A stretch of DNA of 64,000 bases from Luteibacter mycovicinus. GTDB taxonomy: Bacteria > Pseudomonadota > Gammaproteobacteria > Xanthomonadales > Rhodanobacteraceae. The position numbers and the translations under genes were made by a program. Positions within the stretch are counted from its first letter, which is position 1, and the number at the start of each line of letters is the position of its first letter. The DNA lies in NCBI RefSeq assembly GCF_000745235.1, contig NZ_JQNL01000001.1:3776001-3840000 (forward strand). Direction: 5' to 3'. Below are positions 36,030 to 44,490 of this stretch, piece after piece. The notes under the pieces are model-generated. The model saw only the letters and a list, made by a program, of their open reading frames with translations. It did no database searches and was not told where the DNA came from.

Positions 36030-36070
36030 TTTTTCTCATGGATGACCGTTGGGCAAGGAGGCCCTTTTCA

Positions 36071-36418
36071 ATGAACCACGACCTGCAACGAACGCTCGAA
36101 GACGCATGTTGGGATGGCGATGCCAATCTCGTCGCTCATCTTCTCCAGCACCCTGACATCGACCCTGCTGCCCACCATTCCACGGCACTGCTGCATGCAG
36201 CCCATCGAGGACATTGGCGCATCGTGGGCATGCTGATTCCCGTCAGCAACCCAATGGAGCGCAAGTCCGAGGCGCTCTACCGGGCAGCAAAGGGAAGGAC
36301 GGCCGGGCATCGCCGGTGCCTGCGCCTGCTCGCCCCGGTGTCAGATACCCGGGAATGGGAGGCGTGGGAGTGGGCAGAACTCCCTGCGTCGTCGACAGCC
36401 ATGCTCCTCCGTGTGTAG
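36071..36418 (+). CDS. Ankyrin-like small protein, copy 1
   Basis: The 115-residue product has two to three short ankyrin-like helical hairpins (LEDACWDGDANLVAHLLQHP, then LLHAAHRGHWRIVGMLIPVS). GGAGG nine bases before the ATG lies in a short GGGC...GCCC stem. A clear paralog with the same leader is at 49584-49862 (DAAWDGDHVTVSALINHPGV, LLHAPHRGHWRCVELLLPVS), 13.5 kb away. The C-terminal end of this copy is longer and Trp/Glu-rich. Small ankyrin proteins bind other proteins; the partner is unknown. Confidence 0.75.
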   Translation: MNHDLQRTLEDACWDGDANLVAHLLQHPDIDPAAHHSTALLHAAHRGHWRIVGMLIPVSNPMERKSEALYRAAKGRTAGHRRCLRLLAPVSDTREWEAWEWAELPASSTAMLLRV

Positions 36419-36482
36419 GCCTTCCCTGACAGACGTTACCTGCATAGCCCGGCATCATCGGCAAACCACAACAGGGGATTTG

Positions 36483-36686
36483 ATGATGAAGATGGAAGTG
36501 TCATTCAAGATTGAGGGGCGTGCCTTCGACCAGGCGGTAAAGCCGGTCGGCGATGAGCTTGCGCGCATTTTCCGCAGGCTTGCCGACCAAGTCGAGGGGA
36601 TGGACATCGCTGAACTTCCCCAAAGCCGGTGGGCCATTTATGCGGAAGACGGTCCCAACCTCGGCGAAGCCCGGATTATTGAATAG
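36483..36686 (+). CDS. Small hypothetical protein
   Basis: The 67-residue product (from MMKMEVSFKIEGRAFDQAV) has an AGGGG site five bases before the ATG. It is amphipathic and acidic with RIFRRLADQVEGMDIAELPQ as the main helix. A truncated DUF3800 gene follows after 18 bp, and the two probably share a message. No family recognised. Confidence 0.6.
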   Translation: MMKMEVSFKIEGRAFDQAVKPVGDELARIFRRLADQVEGMDIAELPQSRWAIYAEDGPNLGEARIIE

Positions 36687-36704
36687 AGTCAGGGAGGGCG
36701 GGAC

Positions 36705-37067
36705 ATGTACTTTTACATCGACGAAAGTGGGCAGACCGGGTTGAATCTTCTCGACCCATCGCAGCCGGAAATTTTCTACGGCACGGTCAGCAGCCCGAGA
36801 GATTTGGACGTAGAAGCCCGGCCATTCGTTGAAAAGATGCGGGCCTCCCTTGGCGTCAGCCGGCTCCATGCTTCCGAACTCGGACAGGGGCGACTGGGAG
36901 AGTTCGCAAGAGAGCTCCAGACACTGGTCAGGACCTTGTCCATTCGCTTTGACGTCTACAAGCTCGTCAAACGTGATTGTGCAGTCATCCAGATTTTCGA
37001 CAGCCTGTTCGATTCTTTCGACAACCCTGCCGTCCCGAAGACTGCATACCTTATCCCTCTGCGTTAA
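36705..37067 (+). pseudogene. Truncated DUF3800-like gene
   Basis: The product opens MYFYIDESGQTGLNLLDP, the signature of DUF3800 proteins, which have an RNase H-like fold and are common on mobile elements near defence genes. The family is usually 200-400 residues, but here only 120 remain and the frame ends soon after FDNPAVPKTAYLIPLR. The following sequence does not continue the domain in another frame as far as I could see, so it is a deletion rather than a simple frameshift. The conserved acidic residues of the first strand (YIDES) remain, but it is unlikely to be active. Confidence 0.6.
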
Positions 37068-37127
37068 CGTGCCTGGCACGCGCCCGGCACTGGATTCGGG
37101 ATGGCGTTCTTTACAAGAAGGTATGTC

Positions 37128-37901
37128 TTGACAGGTAAGACTGACGACAGCGGCATGCGGGATGACTGGGTCGTGCTGGCCATGCTCGGCACGCTCGTGA
37201 CAATTGTCGGCTCGGTGGCCCATGAAGCCATCGGTCATGGGCTGGGGTGTGCACTCGATGGCGGGACCGTCACCCTTCTGACCTTTCTGGTTTTCAGGTG
37301 CGATGGGGCGGGGTGGGTTGCCGATGGGGGCGGTCCAGTCGGAGCTCTGATTGTTGGAGGCTTGGCACTGGTTTCGCTCAACCGAAGCCGGGCTAAAAAC
37401 CCGCTGTATAGGCTGGCCCTGTTTACGGTCGCAAGCATGCTTCTTTTCTGGTTTTTCGCCCAGATGGTCAAGGAGGCCTTCGACGGGAGCGACGACTGGG
37501 GTCATGTCGCAAGAGATTTGAGCTGGGCGAGCCAATGGCACATGGTCGCTGCTACCGTCGGAATTTCAGGGTATTGGCTGACACTTCGTTTCCTCAGGCA
37601 TGCAGCCGTTTCAGTGATTGACGGCCGCAGGCTGCGTTTAATTGTTCCCTACCTTGGTGCTGCGCTCACTGCGCCGCTTCTTGGTGCGCTCTGGCACGGC
37701 GGGGTTCTTGCTTCGGCGGTTGATGGGTTGATGACCTTTGCCGTTGCACCCTTCGGGCATCTCCTGCTTCTTTTTTTCATAAAGCGCAATGACGTGGTGG
37801 GTGAACTCATTCGGCGAAGTCATGCGTTCATCGGCACGACCCTTGTCCTGCTCGTGCTTTTCGCAGCCGTGGTGGCGCCCGGTCTTGGGCGTCTTTCATA
37901 G
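37128..37901 (+). CDS. Multi-pass membrane protein with HExxH motif
   Basis: The 257-residue product begins at a TTG with AAGAAGG six bases upstream; an ATG at 37101 is the alternative. It has about six hydrophobic segments. The first carries VAHEAIGHGLGCALDGG, an HEAIGH sequence embedded in a membrane helix as in site-2/M50-like metalloproteases. The later signature of M50 (an aspartate in a membrane NPDG) is not obvious, although ADGGGPVGALIVGG occupies a similar place. It may be a degenerate or distant M50-like protein, or a transporter. It stands alone on the plus strand. Function unknown. Confidence 0.62.
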   Translation: MTGKTDDSGMRDDWVVLAMLGTLVTIVGSVAHEAIGHGLGCALDGGTVTLLTFLVFRCDGAGWVADGGGPVGALIVGGLALVSLNRSRAKNPLYRLALFTVASMLLFWFFAQMVKEAFDGSDDWGHVARDLSWASQWHMVAATVGISGYWLTLRFLRHAAVSVIDGRRLRLIVPYLGAALTAPLLGALWHGGVLASAVDGLMTFAVAPFGHLLLLFFIKRNDVVGELIRRSHAFIGTTLVLLVLFAAVVAPGLGRLS

Positions 37902-38109
37902 GCGAATCGGCGAGGTCCACGAACACTGCACTGACGTCCCGGCAATGAGCTCGTCGCGTCCGTTGCCGCATTGTCGGTTCGGTCAGCGGCGCGGGCACCG
38001 GTGGCCTTCAGGGCAATCGATAGACGGTCGCAGGCTGAACCGGACAGGCCGGCTGTACGTGTGCGACTAAATCGTGCATGAACGGAATCGTCAATTTTGT
38101 CATTTTTGC

Positions 38110-38136
38110 TTCAGTCGAGCGCGTTACCGCCGATAG
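38110..38136 (+). promoter_or_regulatory. Candidate sigma28 promoter of the chemoreceptor gene
   Basis: GCCGATAG (38129-38136) matches the sigma28 -10 element GCCGATAA at seven of eight bases, with TTCAGTCG (38110-38117) 11 bp upstream as a partial -35. Position 25 bp before the MCP start fits flagellar-class control. Confidence 0.5.
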
Positions 38137-38160
38137 GGGAATATCCGTCAGGAGTTACCT

Positions 38161-39819
38161 ATGACCGTTCGCCAACGCATTACCTTCCTAATTGTTTCCG
38201 CCGTGGTCACTGCCTTGGCCGTGGGCGCGGCAGGGCTGTTCGCGCTTCGCCAGACCGGCCAGCAGCTCGATGACCTGTATAAGACCTCCCTCGTCCCCAT
38301 CGTCGAGGTCACAGCCATCCGTGACCTGTTCAACGACAACCGCACCGGCCTCAACCGCGCGTTGTTGAAAGGGACTGTCGAAGCAGCTGCCGAGGAGAAG
38401 GCAAGCAGTGCCGAGTCGGTGAGCCGGATGGACGCCCTCTGGGACCATTACTATCCGGCGCTGGTGTCGTCGGGTGCGGAACGCGCGGCCGCCGAAGCTT
38501 TCCTCAAGACCCGTCAGCACGCTCGTGCCGTAAAGGCAGAGCTTGAACCACTCATGGCCAGCGGGCGGCACGAGGAGGCCGTGGCGTTCATGCTGGGGAC
38601 TGTAGGCCCGGCTTTCACCGAGGAATCCAGGGCTATCCAGGCCATCGTCAAGGCCAATGTGGATGAGGCAGCCGTCGCCTACACCGAGACCCAGCGCCGG
38701 GAAAAGACGGCCGTCGTCTTGGTCGCCCTCGTCGTCGTGCTGGGCGGTATCGGCCTTGTCGTTTCCGGTTTCTTCCTTGCCCGTTCCGTCATGCGTCCAC
38801 TGATGCAGGCCCGCGAGCTGGCAGCGTCCATCAGCGATGGCGAACTGGGGCACGCCATCGCGGTGAGTGGCAAAGACGAGGTCAGTGACACCCTCCGCTC
38901 GCTGGTGGCCATGGACACGACGCTTGCCGGCATCGTCCGAAAGGTCCGTGACAACGCCGGGCAAGTCAGTGCTGCGGCCCGGGATATTGCCGCAGGCAAT
39001 GATGAACTGTCCTCGAGAACACAAGAGCAGGCGTCGAGTCTTGAAGAGACGGCCGCATCCATGGAGGAGATGACAGCATCGGTCCGTCAGAATGCTGATT
39101 CTGCAGTGGCCGCCCGGGGGCTCGCCGAACATCTCGCCACTCAGGCTTCGACCACCAGCGGGCTGGCCGGCGAAACCTCCGAGGCCATGGGGCGGGTAAG
39201 TGCCGCCAGCCGGGAAATCAGCGGTATCGTGTCGGTCATTGACGAGATTGCTTTCCAGACCAATCTGCTTGCCCTCAACGCGGCGGTCGAGGCTGCGCGG
39301 GCAGGGGAGCAGGGCCGGGGGTTTGCAGTGGTTGCAGGCGAGGTCCGACGCCTTGCACACCAAAGTGCCGTGGCAGCGAAGGACATCAAGAACCTGATTG
39401 CGTCGAGCAGTGAGCGGGTTGAGGAAGGCGTGGTCCTGCTTGAGCGGACGACTGCTGCGCTGTCTGAAATGCAGGGCGCGGCCGTGAAGGTCGCCAGTTT
39501 TGTCGGGGAGATTGCCACCGCCAGTGCCGAGCAGGCGGCCGGCATTGACCAGGTCAACATGGCGGTCACCGAACTCGACGCCGTTACCCAGCAGAACGCA
39601 GCCCTGGTCGAAGAAGCCAGTGCCGCCAGCCAGCAAGCGAGCGAACTGGCGGACGGGTTGATGACCCAGGTTGCGGTCTTCCGCTTTGCTGGCAACACCG
39701 ATGCGAGCATCGCGCCAGCCACGGCTCCTTTGGTACACCCCGTCCCCGCCCCGGCGGTCAGGTCGACCACCCCCCCGGCCACTTTGGCCCTGGCCGCCTC
39801 GGTGTGGCGGGAGTTCTGA
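38161..39819 (+). CDS. Methyl-accepting chemotaxis protein
   Basis: The 552-residue receptor has an N-terminal membrane helix (10-32), a four-helix-bundle periplasmic sensor of about 150 residues, a second membrane helix near 185-210, a HAMP domain ([20 protein letters not shown]) and the long signalling hairpin with the CheA/CheW tip [20 protein letters not shown]. Methylation sites should be in flanking QEQAAS-type segments ([19 protein letters not shown]). It would relay an unknown ligand to the host chemotaxis kinase. A sigma28-like promoter precedes it and the GAF-EAL gene follows two bases after the stop, so taxis and cyclic-di-GMP turnover are linked on one message. Carrying this on a mobile element is uncommon. 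Confidence 0.96.
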   Translation: MTVRQRITFLIVSAVVTALAVGAAGLFALRQTGQQLDDLYKTSLVPIVEVTAIRDLFNDNRTGLNRALLKGTVEAAAEEKASSAESVSRMDALWDHYYPALVSSGAERAAAEAFLKTRQHARAVKAELEPLMASGRHEEAVAFMLGTVGPAFTEESRAIQAIVKANVDEAAVAYTETQRREKTAVVLVALVVVLGGIGLVVSGFFLARSVMRPLMQARELAASISDGELGHAIAVSGKDEVSDTLRSLVAMDTTLAGIVRKVRDNAGQVSAAARDIAAGNDELSSRTQEQASSLEETAASMEEMTASVRQNADSAVAARGLAEHLATQASTTSGLAGETSEAMGRVSAASREISGIVSVIDEIAFQTNLLALNAAVEAARAGEQGRGFAVVAGEVRRLAHQSAVAAKDIKNLIASSSERVEEGVVLLERTTAALSEMQGAAVKVASFVGEIATASAEQAAGIDQVNMAVTELDAVTQQNAALVEEASAASQQASELADGLMTQVAVFRFAGNTDASIAPATAPLVHPVPAPAVRSTTPPATLALAASVWREF

Positions 39820-39821
39820 GC

Positions 39822-41768
39822 GTGCTGGATGAATTCCTCCTGGAGCTGCGCAAAGATGGCGGCAAGGGCTCCATCCCGGGTACGCGAGTCCCGGACGGGC
39901 TTGTGCGATTTGCCCAGCAGGGGGCTGCCATGGCGGAGGCGACAATGGAGCGAGGAGATGGGATGGCGGACGCCGCCGCTGGGCGCGTCGATGAGAACGA
40001 GCGGGCGCGCCTGAGCGCCCTCGGCAGTCTGAGGGTCTGGGACAGCCGACCGCTGCCCGGCCTCGACCGGCTTACCTCGATGGTGGCCGAGGCCTTTGAT
40101 ATGCCAACCGTCCTCGTGTCGCTCGTTGGCGAAGCCGAACAGCGGTTCGTCTCCCGGGTGGGCATGGAGGAGTCCGGCACGGAGCGGGGCGCTTCCATCT
40201 GTTCGGTGGCCATCGAACAAGACAACGTCTTCGTCGTCGCCGACCTGACGAAAGACACCCGTTTTGCATCCAACCGCCTCGTCTGCGGCGCGCCGGGTTT
40301 TCGCTTCTATGCAGGAGCGCCCCTCGTGACCAGCTCCGGTCATGCCGTGGGCACCCTTTGCGTTCTCGACCATCGACCGCGCCGCTTCACCGACCGAGAC
40401 AAGCAGCGGTTGACCGATTTCGCCGCTCTGGTTCTCGACCAGATTGCCCTGGCCCAGATGGTCGGACGCCGTGACCCCATCACCGGGCTGCCGAACCGGC
40501 AGCAGTACTATGCCGACATCCACGCCATGGCCGGCGCCGGCTTTTCCGGTACCTTCGACCTTGCGCTTGTCGATGTTATCGATTTGCCACTTGCCCACCG
40601 ACTTGCCCAGGCACTCGGAATGGGCCCTGTCGAGTCGGTCATCCGCCAAGTCGCCCAGAGGCTTGAATCCATCGTCCGCCCGTTCGGAACGCTCTACCAT
40701 GTGGCCGTGGCACGGTTTGCATTTTTTCTCCGGCCCCTGCCCGGCGCTTCCTGCGAATGGCTGCTCGATGAAATTGCCCGTGCCGTTGCCATGCCGCTTG
40801 ATGCGGAAGGCATTGCCCTGCACCCCACGTGCCACGCCGGATTTGTATCGTTTGATGCAAGGGACGCCGCTGACGCGCTCCGTCGGGCCGTCTCGGCCAC
40901 CCAGGATGCCATCGATGACCGTGCCACATGGCGGGTGTACGACGCTGTCCGCGACGAGCGTATGCGTCGCCAGTACCGCCTCGCAGCGGATGTGCCAAAG
41001 GCGCTTGAAGACCATCAGCTCCATCTTCTCTTCCAGCCCCGTGTCGACCTTGCCTCCGGAGACGTTCGCGGATGCGAAGCCCTGCTTCGGTGGAAGCACC
41101 CGGAGCTTGGCGACCTCTCCCCGGGCGAGTTCATCCCCATCGTGGCCCGCACCGCCCTCATGCGAAAAGTGACGGACTGGGTTCTCACTTCGTCTTGCCG
41201 CCAGTTGGCGTCCTGGCAAGCCGAGGGCGTGGTCACAACGGTGTCGGTCAATGTCACTGCGGCTGATTTCGACGGCGGCGACTTGCCGGACCGGGTGTTT
41301 CTGGCTTGCGTTGCAAGCGGGGTCTCCCCAAGCTGCATCGAGCTCGAAATCATCGAAGGAGACTGGCTCGAGCACAGTCCCGGCGTGCTTGAGCAATTGG
41401 CGAAGCTTCGGCGGGAAGGCGTGCGGATTGCCATCGATGATTTCGGCGTGGGATACAGCAACTTCTCGTACCTGTACACCATCCCCTTCGACATCCTCAA
41501 AATCGACCAGGCGCTGGTGCGCGGATTCTTGTCCAATGCGAGGCAGGAGGCGATGCTCACCGGCATCATCCGGCTGTGTTCGAGGCTTGGCATCGTCTCG
41601 GTGGCTGAGGGGGTCGAGACGGTCGAGGAGCACTCCGCGTTGTTCGTGGCCGGTTGCCAGGAAGGCCAGGGGTATTTTTACGCCGAGCCTTTGAGCGCTC
41701 GCGCCTTTGAAGTGATGGCGGCGGGTCCAGTTTCGACATTCCGATGTGACCCGGCGACACGGTCCTGA
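39822..41768 (+). CDS. GAF-GGDEF(degenerate)-EAL phosphodiesterase
   Basis: The 648-residue protein starts at a GTG two bases after the MCP stop, with GGGAG about nine bases upstream. A GAF domain (about 50-200; SICSVAIEQDNVFVVADLTK) is followed by a GGDEF-like domain that keeps RDPITGLPNRQQYYADI but has lost the GG[DE]EF loop. The C-terminal EAL domain (about 400-640) has CEALLRWKHP, IELEIIEGDWLE, the DDFGVGYSNFSYL loop and EGVETVEEH. It should therefore degrade cyclic-di-GMP, with the degenerate domain as a regulatory or GTP-binding part. Coupling to the chemoreceptor suggests it lowers cyclic-di-GMP when the signal is sensed, favouring motility. Confidence 0.92.
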   Translation: MLDEFLLELRKDGGKGSIPGTRVPDGLVRFAQQGAAMAEATMERGDGMADAAAGRVDENERARLSALGSLRVWDSRPLPGLDRLTSMVAEAFDMPTVLVSLVGEAEQRFVSRVGMEESGTERGASICSVAIEQDNVFVVADLTKDTRFASNRLVCGAPGFRFYAGAPLVTSSGHAVGTLCVLDHRPRRFTDRDKQRLTDFAALVLDQIALAQMVGRRDPITGLPNRQQYYADIHAMAGAGFSGTFDLALVDVIDLPLAHRLAQALGMGPVESVIRQVAQRLESIVRPFGTLYHVAVARFAFFLRPLPGASCEWLLDEIARAVAMPLDAEGIALHPTCHAGFVSFDARDAADALRRAVSATQDAIDDRATWRVYDAVRDERMRRQYRLAADVPKALEDHQLHLLFQPRVDLASGDVRGCEALLRWKHPELGDLSPGEFIPIVARTALMRKVTDWVLTSSCRQLASWQAEGVVTTVSVNVTAADFDGGDLPDRVFLACVASGVSPSCIELEIIEGDWLEHSPGVLEQLAKLRREGVRIAIDDFGVGYSNFSYLYTIPFDILKIDQALVRGFLSNARQEAMLTGIIRLCSRLGIVSVAEGVETVEEHSALFVAGCQEGQGYFYAEPLSARAFEVMAAGPVSTFRCDPATRS

Positions 41769-42190
41769 AGCCCCACTGGTGTTTTCCGGAACAGGGACCT
41801 CGCTGCAACGATGAAAATGCACGCGGTGACCCCGCTGGATGAAGCCACGCGCCAAGCCAATCAAAGCCGGCGGCCACGGTGGTCTTCCCGCCAAGAAGTC
41901 AGCCCGACTTTGCGTCGCGAAACGGGTAGCGTGGATGCACACATGGCACGAAGGGCAATCATGGGTGGCCGGTTGAAGTCACCAGGCCTTGAGCCGGTGA
42001 CGTTCTTCCAGGGTCAAACGGCGGCCCGTATGAGGAAGATGTAGACCAGGTCGGCCGTCGGGACTGGCAAGGGCGTCGACCGGTAAGCGTTGTCCCCCGC
42101 CTGATAAACCACAGTGCCAGTGGGGTGGGCTTTGCAAGATATCTGCTGCTGCAAACTCGACGCAGAGCTTGGCTTGGGTGACAAGGATGG
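41769..42190. other. Gap without recognised gene
   Basis: About 420 bp after the EAL gene. Open frames on both strands here lack ribosome sites and resemble nothing known. I see no strong terminator or repeat. It may be decayed sequence. Confidence 0.45.
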
Positions 42191-42421
42191 ATGACGAAAC
42201 GAGAAAAGATGCGGTACATTTGTACAATGTCCGTCCGGTTTACATGTGGATACTCCGTCCTCGCCACATCAGGCGAGGGGTTCCGAGGCGCTTTCGAGGT
42301 GTTTGACCAGAAAGGGGCCATCGTTGATTCCGGGACGGATTCCGCGGCTCACGCGACCCTGCAAAAGGCATGGGTCAGTGTCTGGAGCCTTGGTCAGATG
42401 GCGGTTGCGCGCCTGAGCTGA
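42191..42421 (+). CDS. Small hypothetical protein
   Basis: The 76-residue frame contains MSVRFTCGYSVLATSGEGFR then AFEVFDQKGAIVDSGTDSA, which looks like a small beta-sheet domain. Starts at 42191, 42209 and 42227 are all possible; AAGGATGG precedes the first closely. No family recognised and the gene may not be real, but amino-acid composition is protein-like. Confidence 0.45.
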   Translation: MTKREKMRYICTMSVRFTCGYSVLATSGEGFRGAFEVFDQKGAIVDSGTDSAAHATLQKAWVSVWSLGQMAVARLS

Positions 42422-42708
42422 CGTCGGTTGCCCGGCCCGGGTCGCTCGACTGGGGTCGGCGGTCACGGTCTGTTTGCCATGCCGAAGCCGGGGGGGGATT
42501 GAACTTCGGAGAGCCCGCAATCACCTTCTCAGCGCGCATTTCCCTGAGGGCAAGGGTTGAACATTCCAAGAAAGCCGCGAATCACCGGATTCGACATGCC
42601 CAGCGCGGGACCGTCGGTCGAGAAGCGTGAACCCAGTGTTGCCGTGCTTGATGTGGAGCCTGATTCGGCGTGGGTCCAGGCGTTCCGGATAAGGGTGGAC
42701 CTGACACA

Positions 42709-43113
42709 ATGAGACAGTCTTTCAACATCGACGTTTCTTACCGCCAGCTTGCAATTTTCTCGCCGGACCTGGACAACCCGTTCAAGGACTGGACGGAAGA
42801 AGCATTCGCCGTTGGCTTCTCGTGGCGACCGGAAAGCTGCTCATTCAGCGCGGATGAGGATGGGGCCCATCAAGTCGATGTCATCGTGGATGACACCTTT
42901 CCAGAGCCGGCACCGGACGCTGTCCGGTCTATCGAAGTGATGCTTGACATCGGCAGAATTGCGGAGCTTGAAGTTGCCAGCATTTCCGAGTCCCGAGTGA
43001 TGCCGCTTCGTCCGGGCCGGTACCGGGTCAGGTCGGAGTACATACCGGCCGCCAGCGTGGCGGTCCCTCGATTCATCCTCGCCTTGGTGCCGGTGCTTAC
43101 ACCTGTGCCCTGA
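42709..43113 (+). CDS. ComJ-like nuclease inhibitor
   Basis: The 134-residue protein begins MRQSFNIDVSYRQLAIFSPD and continues NPFKDWTEEAFAVGFSWRPE, the pattern of ComJ, the inhibitor that pairs with the DNA-entry nuclease NucA in Bacillus. It is a soluble beta-rich protein. No NucA-like gene is next to it, so it may act as a stand-alone (orphan) inhibitor against a foreign nuclease toxin. The start MRQSF was chosen by similarity; the longer frame adds a disordered stretch. The 290 bp before it carry no recognised gene. Confidence 0.72.
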   Translation: MRQSFNIDVSYRQLAIFSPDLDNPFKDWTEEAFAVGFSWRPESCSFSADEDGAHQVDVIVDDTFPEPAPDAVRSIEVMLDIGRIAELEVASISESRVMPLRPGRYRVRSEYIPAASVAVPRFILALVPVLTPVP

Positions 43114-43481
43114 CTTCCTTGCAGCGGGTGCGGCATGGGCGAAGGTCAGCACCTGATGATGCATTGCTCACTCATTGCTGACCCGAGCCTGCCGTCCCCG
43201 TCACGGCGGTCGGCGCCCCATCGAGCTCCCAACCGGTGGAAAAGACCATGAGCGATGAAGCCAGAATGAGCGAAACAGGCGTCGTGGATCCAGGCAAGGA
43301 GCCCGCACAGCCCGGCGACGGCAAGCCGAGGTAACCCGACAGCGACCCGGGCCAAGTGCCCCCGGCTCGGGGGGTGGGCCGGAAGAGGGCGACCCCGACC
43401 AAGTCGGCCAGCAGGACCCTGATGGCGGCTTTAACCGTTAAGCCTCCGATTTCGCCGGCCCTCAGGGGCGGGGCCGGCGAG
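43114..43481. other. Gap with hairpin terminator of leftward gene
   Basis: These 370 bp contain no convincing gene. The perfect 9-bp stem CGCCGGCCC/GGGCCGGCG (43453-43461 with 43471-43479) lies two bases beyond the stop of the leftward 118-residue gene and probably ends its transcript. Confidence 0.5.
43453..43479 (-). terminator. Probable terminator of the ABM-like gene
   Basis: A 9-bp perfect stem with a 9-base loop directly follows the stop on the minus strand. No T-tract follows, so it may be weak. Confidence 0.45.
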
Positions 43482-43838
43482 TTAAGGACCGAAGGCGTGC
43501 CCGCCCATGGGCCCACCCAGGATGGGGAGGGACGCGAGGTCCATATACGAGGCGCTCGCCTCATCGAGCGTTCGAATCGGCACCATGCGGGCAATCACGG
43601 CCACCTGCGCGTCGATGTCCTGAAAGACAGGGTCTTCCCAAAGAAGGTCAACGTTGGCTCCCGCCGCCAGCTTGACGACATACAGTATCTCGCCGTGAAC
43701 GCCCTCGCCCAGCAGCGGAGGGGTGGTGCCAATCAACCCGAGCTCGCGCCCCCGTATGTGTTGTTTGGCGAGTAGCCCCAACAGCTCCTCGCGTCGCCCG
43801 GTCTGGGGACGATAAGTAACTATGATGATGCGTTCCAA
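43482..43838 (-). CDS. Small ABM-like protein
   Basis: The 118-residue product from a TTG after GGGAGG begins MERIIIVTYRPQTGRREELL then GLLAKQHIRGRELGLIG, resembling the strand-helix unit of antibiotic-biosynthesis-monooxygenase or NIPSNAP-type alpha-beta barrels, which work as dimers. The region containing VVKLAAGANVDLLWEDPVFQ also fits. No catalytic residues can be named. A 12-bp palindrome CGGGTATACCCG lies 37 bp upstream of the start. Stress response or an unknown small-molecule role is possible. Confidence 0.58.
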   Translation of the reverse strand: MERIIIVTYRPQTGRREELLGLLAKQHIRGRELGLIGTTPPLLGEGVHGEILYVVKLAAGANVDLLWEDPVFQDIDAQVAVIARMVPIRTLDEASASYMDLASLPILGGPMGGHAFGP

Positions 43839-43874
43839 GATGCCTCCCCTCGCTCTGGCTGAGGGCATTTTTAA

Positions 43875-43886
43875 CGGGTATACCCG
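43875..43886. promoter_or_regulatory. Palindrome upstream of the ABM-like gene
   Basis: CGGGTATACCCG is a perfect 12-bp palindrome 37 bp upstream of the TTG start at 43838, a typical operator position. No adjacent regulator gene points to a binding protein. Confidence 0.35.
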
Positions 43887-44073
43887 ACAGCGGCAACGGC
43901 CGGCATGCATCGGGCCGGCTCCAGTCGAAAGTGCGGCGCTACAACATGCGCAAAACACGATTTGGCAGACGCCCGGATACTCTGAAACGCCATCCGTGGC
44001 CGACATTCGTCAATGACTCGGGGGAGGAAGGCGAAGGAACCCGGAAACCAACGCCTGACGCCGGAAATGCCAA

Positions 44074-44295
44074 TCAAAGAGGCGCTTTGAGGTCAGGCGT
44101 AAACAGCCTCCACTTCCCGTCTTCCCCTTCAATACTCAGATAGGCGCCTCCACTCATCGTGTCAATCTGGGCGGCAACTTTGGCGGCGTAGACCACGGCC
44201 TCGTGCCGCGCACCGAATTGCCTGCGCTCGCCGTTGGGAATTGAAACAGCCCAGGTATGGTCTGGTGGGGCGAGCGGAATGTCGAAGACCCGCAT
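44074..44295 (-). CDS. DUF2188-like small protein
   Basis: The 73-residue product (MRVFDIPLAPPDHTWAVSIP, then FGARHEAVVYAAKVAAQIDT) has the strand-helix layout of DUF2188 proteins, which are small and widespread on islands. No Shine-Dalgarno sequence stands out. The gene faces a CPBP gene divergently across about 200 bp. Confidence 0.6.
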   Translation of the reverse strand: MRVFDIPLAPPDHTWAVSIPNGERRQFGARHEAVVYAAKVAAQIDTMSGGAYLSIEGEDGKWRLFTPDLKAPL

Positions 44296-44490
44296 GGACG
44301 CAAACTTGTAAAGGGTGGTGCGACTATGGCCGGAGTCGACATTTCTTGCGTCAAAGTCTCTTACACGTCCGTGAACTCGCTCGCGGGGCGTATGGCATGG
44401 ATGCGGAAGAAGGTCCTCCCCGAGACGACGTGACCATTGGCAGGCGTCCTTGGCGTTCCCGGACGCCATCATCACCCGTCGGTCCTTACG

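Noticed and set aside
39141..41942. Long open frame antisense to the chemoreceptor and EAL genes
   Set aside because: Shadow of two clear genes; its composition is typical of reversed GC-rich coding sequence.
41811..42044. Possible small gene after the EAL gene
   Set aside because: No ribosome site and no protein-like pattern.
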